From NCBI GenBank assembly GCA_023079485.1, contig CM041115.1, positions 29,192,826 through 29,256,825 on the forward strand: a stretch of 64,000 nucleotides of DNA, written 5' to 3'. Within the stretch, counting starts at the first letter, position 1, and every line of letters begins with the position of its first letter. The translations under genes were made by a program, and so were the position numbers. The stretch comes from Archilochus colubris (Eukaryota > Chordata > Aves > Apodiformes > Trochilidae). This document shows, piece after piece, positions 61,201 to 64,000 of the stretch. Under the pieces are notes generated by a model, which worked only from the letters and a program-made list of their open reading frames with translations, did no database searches and was not told where the DNA came from.

Positions 61201-64000
61201 TAATCTGGTATACCAAAGAGTCGCTAACCTGTCTGTTTACTAACTGGCCAGAATAAATACACAAATAAATAAATAAATAAATAAAAGTGCAGGTAAACCA
61301 GTTCTTATGGATTATCAAATCTGCGTAAAGTATGATGTACCATAAGCCTGACCTCCATAAAGCTTTTTTTTTTTTTTTTTGTTCTAACATAGAAAATGCA
61401 GACACATGGAGTAATTAAGATTTAAAAATCAATTTTCAACTGTGACCTTAATAAAACTGATCATTGCAAATAGCTTTATCACCACCTAATCTTTTGAGAA
61501 AATGTCAAAGAATCATCTCAATAACCTCAGCTGCTATAGATATTCCTTGAGTATCATTGTAAATCAAGCAAAATTGTGACAACTTCATTTTAACGTATCT
61601 TTATATTTTCACATTGCATAAAGTTTAGTAAATTACACTTTGTGTTACTGTGTGGGAAGTGAATTTGTCCCCTAAGTCAGCAGGCTTCACACAGTGCTGA
61701 TATACCAAAATTTAATTGATAAGGGTGGGATTTATATCTCTTTGGCAAATTTGTGCAGTCGTTTTTGGAATCAGTGCAACATGACACTGCATTTTTATTA
61801 GCTAAATACAAAACATTGTCAATAAAGTACATTCAGTACTGTGTAGTAGAATCAGCACAGTAAAAAATCTCTAAAAAGCCACATTTTCCTCTAAATATAA
61901 AAAAGAATGCAGAATAAAATCAACAGTAAGTAAAGGTCACATGCAAAAAGTGAAATATGAATCACTATGCACCTGAACTTTTCCAGCATGCCAACAAGAA
62001 CTGCATGACCCTAATAAAGTGTATGAGAAATATATAGGTTTTATGAGTACAAAAATACCTAAATAATTGACATACAAGAATACATACATTTAGGGTATAC
62101 ACTGGAGACAAAATTACACAGCATTGAATTTCCCTTGAGAACATATTCACATGCAAGCTTAGATGCACACAGGATAAGGCAAAGAATCTACCACAATGCT
62201 TTATCTAAATATGGATTTCTTTTTCAGAATATTTTTCACCTATGGTCTTGTATGAAGATTCAAACAGCTTTCTTTCTTCAAATATTTATCATATATGCTA
62301 CTTCATTAGCATTTAAATAGTAATCAGTTTTCATAATTCTTCATTATTTAATAGTTTTCCCTACATATGGATGTTTTTATTTCCTAGGTTTTATTATTTT
62401 CTTATTTGTAAACCTTATGCAAGCTTTCATAAGAGGAATAGTTTTTTACAATTAATTTCTTAAGAGGTGCCTGAATTCTTTTAATTAGTACCTCAAGACT
62501 AGAGGTATGTACAGATGCCAGAAAACGAAAAAATTGCATTTTTATTTGAATTTTATGATTTTTATGATTATTTTATTTTCTATATTGCTCAAGATTTGGA
62601 GCTTCAAAAGTCTAAAGAGCATTAGATTTAAGATTAGTTTGGTCTACCTAGAAGTAAAAAGGTTTAAATTTTTATGTCTGTCTACTGCACAAGCCCAGAA
62701 ATAATATATGCAGGCATGCTGTTGTAGCTTCTTCAGCAGAGAAGACTATTTTGAAACCATGGTGTTTACTGCCATGTATTCTATCTTATTCTTATGAAGA
62801 GTTCTATGCTGTCAAAAGACCTTTGGATAGACACACAAACTACCAAACCCTCCCAACTGGTGGCAGATGTTCCTAAAGGACAGCTAAAATTGTAACTCTT
62901 CCTTCAGGAAGAACACTTCTCAAAAAAAGAGTGCACTGAGAGAAAAGAATATGGTGGTTTCCAGCCAGGTTTTTTCTTTGTAAGGCACCTAACTGCATTT
63001 TTTTTTTATTGGCAGAGGAGTTATCACAAAATTTTGGATTAACTACTATGAGACAGAGATATTTTATATGTGTACATACAGAGATACCATAGATTTATTT
63101 TAAAAATAGATATTTTGTATGTAATAGAATATTTTCATTTTAAAGGCTTATCTTTTTAATTATTTCTCAATATTATTTCTGCTAATAATGATGAAGAAGG
63201 AGTTCAATAGACCACAGAATTATTAAATCAGTAAAAAAAAGGGGAAAAAAAGCAGAGTACAAATGAATGGCTTCATCAGGGGTGTTAGAACTTTAATATT
63301 TATCAAGGCAGTTACACAAAGAAGCTAATGGGAATATTTGAAACCGTACATAAAGTTGAAATAAAACCATACAAACACAACTGTGCACATAAAAATTATA
63401 GTTAGCAGAAGGAAATTTCAATGGAAATTCTAGTAAACTGTGCATATTTTTAATGCAATCATTCATCTCAGATAAAATGTCACAGATATGAAGTCCCAAA
63501 AGTCACCTAGTCTACTGTATAAGGAACATTTGCCTTGCCCTGCTTTTTACTGCCTAGGATATTGGGAAATAGGTAGGTAGATGGGCAGGCAGATAAATAG
63601 GTAGCTCAGTAGATAGATACATACATACATTTATATTTACATACAGACATTTATATGCATAATTTATACATAAACTTGGTATGAATTTATACATATATGT
63701 ATTTAAACATACTTTTTTGTATGCATCTGTATATCATGTGTGTCTATGCATATATTAAATTTATAAGTATACATGTGAGTACATAGGTACATGTGTATTT
63801 GTATAAATACACTTTTTTTTTTTTCCCTGTAGAACAACACTACAAGGAAGGTTAAGAGATTTTTCTATTCCAAAACTGGGATTAGGAAACATGAGTTTGA
63901 ACACTTTATGCACATAGAAATGGACAGGAATCTTATTTATGCATATGTAAGCTTTCACATATAGATTGTTGACCTGGGGAAAAAAAACAACTACCATCTA
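61201..64000. other. Unassigned AT-rich DNA to the window end
   Basis: No gene is recognised. The part from 63560 to 63830 is rich in short GATA/ACAT/TATA-type words and alternating pyrimidine/purine (for example TAGATAGATACATACATACAT near 63609) and is low-complexity. T16-18 runs lie near 61363-61380 and at 63812-63824. Confidence 0.5.
61263..61286. repeat. (AAAT)n microsatellite
   Basis: Five to six AAAT units, about 65 bases beyond the provirus. Not part of its LTR. Confidence 0.9.

Noticed and set aside
63560..63800. Regularly spaced short words as a possible CRISPR-like or tandem array
   Set aside because: The units are GATA/ACAT-type low-complexity drift with no constant repeat-spacer spacing.

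Overview
The window looks like AT-rich bird nuclear DNA. The evidence is many fragments of CR1 LINEs that end in the octamer-like tail ATTCTATG/ATTCTGTG, several solo LTRs of avian endogenous-retrovirus type, and no intact host open reading frame of convincing length. I see no splice-linked exon set, tRNA, rRNA, CRISPR array or bacterial-type operon. The most likely setting is a gene desert or a very long intron. The species cannot be fixed from what is visible.

Layout. 1-9.6 kb: mostly unassigned AT-rich DNA, with one ERVL-type LTR (2553-3245, minus), a CR1 3' scrap and simple repeats. 9.6-15.2 kb: a CR1 3' end, then a cluster of LTRs: an alpharetrovirus-like LTR (10764-11342), an LTR (11890-12896, minus) split by a second LTR of another family (12255-12699, plus), and a further LTR (14674-15229). 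15.2-20.8 kb: nothing recognised. 20.8-22.4 kb: a minus-strand CR1 split by an LTR. 25.5-26.3 kb: an almost complete solo LTR with a perfect 5-bp target duplication. 28.7-30.5 kb: a minus-strand CR1 split by a 456-bp insert. 32.6-35.0 kb: a minus-strand retroviral integrase remnant, itself interrupted by a GC-rich chimeric insert, followed by an LTR. 38.5-49.4 kb: the CR1-rich half, with two long plus-strand CR1 copies (endonuclease plus reverse transcriptase, both broken), two shorter pieces and a possible conserved non-coding block around 41.8-42.3 kb. 51.8-52.3 kb: an LTR. 55.7-61.2 kb: a complete but decayed provirus on the minus strand.

The provirus (55731-61194) is the largest unit. It has two LTRs, a primer-binding site resembling the 3' end of tRNA-Leu (the hallmark of the ERVL group), gag, protease and pol remnants in the expected order, and an AGAAGT direct repeat at both ends. 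All frames carry stops or shifts. By eye its LTRs differ at about 20 of roughly 275 aligned positions, so the insertion is old. Relatives of its LTR and of three other LTR families recur in the window, which gives a relative insertion history from nesting alone.

Nothing here amounts to a new molecular system. The items most worth checking are the chimeric GC-rich/poly-T/CR1-tail insert in the integrase remnant, the unidentified 456-bp insert with an ACATG duplication, a perfect 26-bp palindrome, and the candidate conserved non-coding block.
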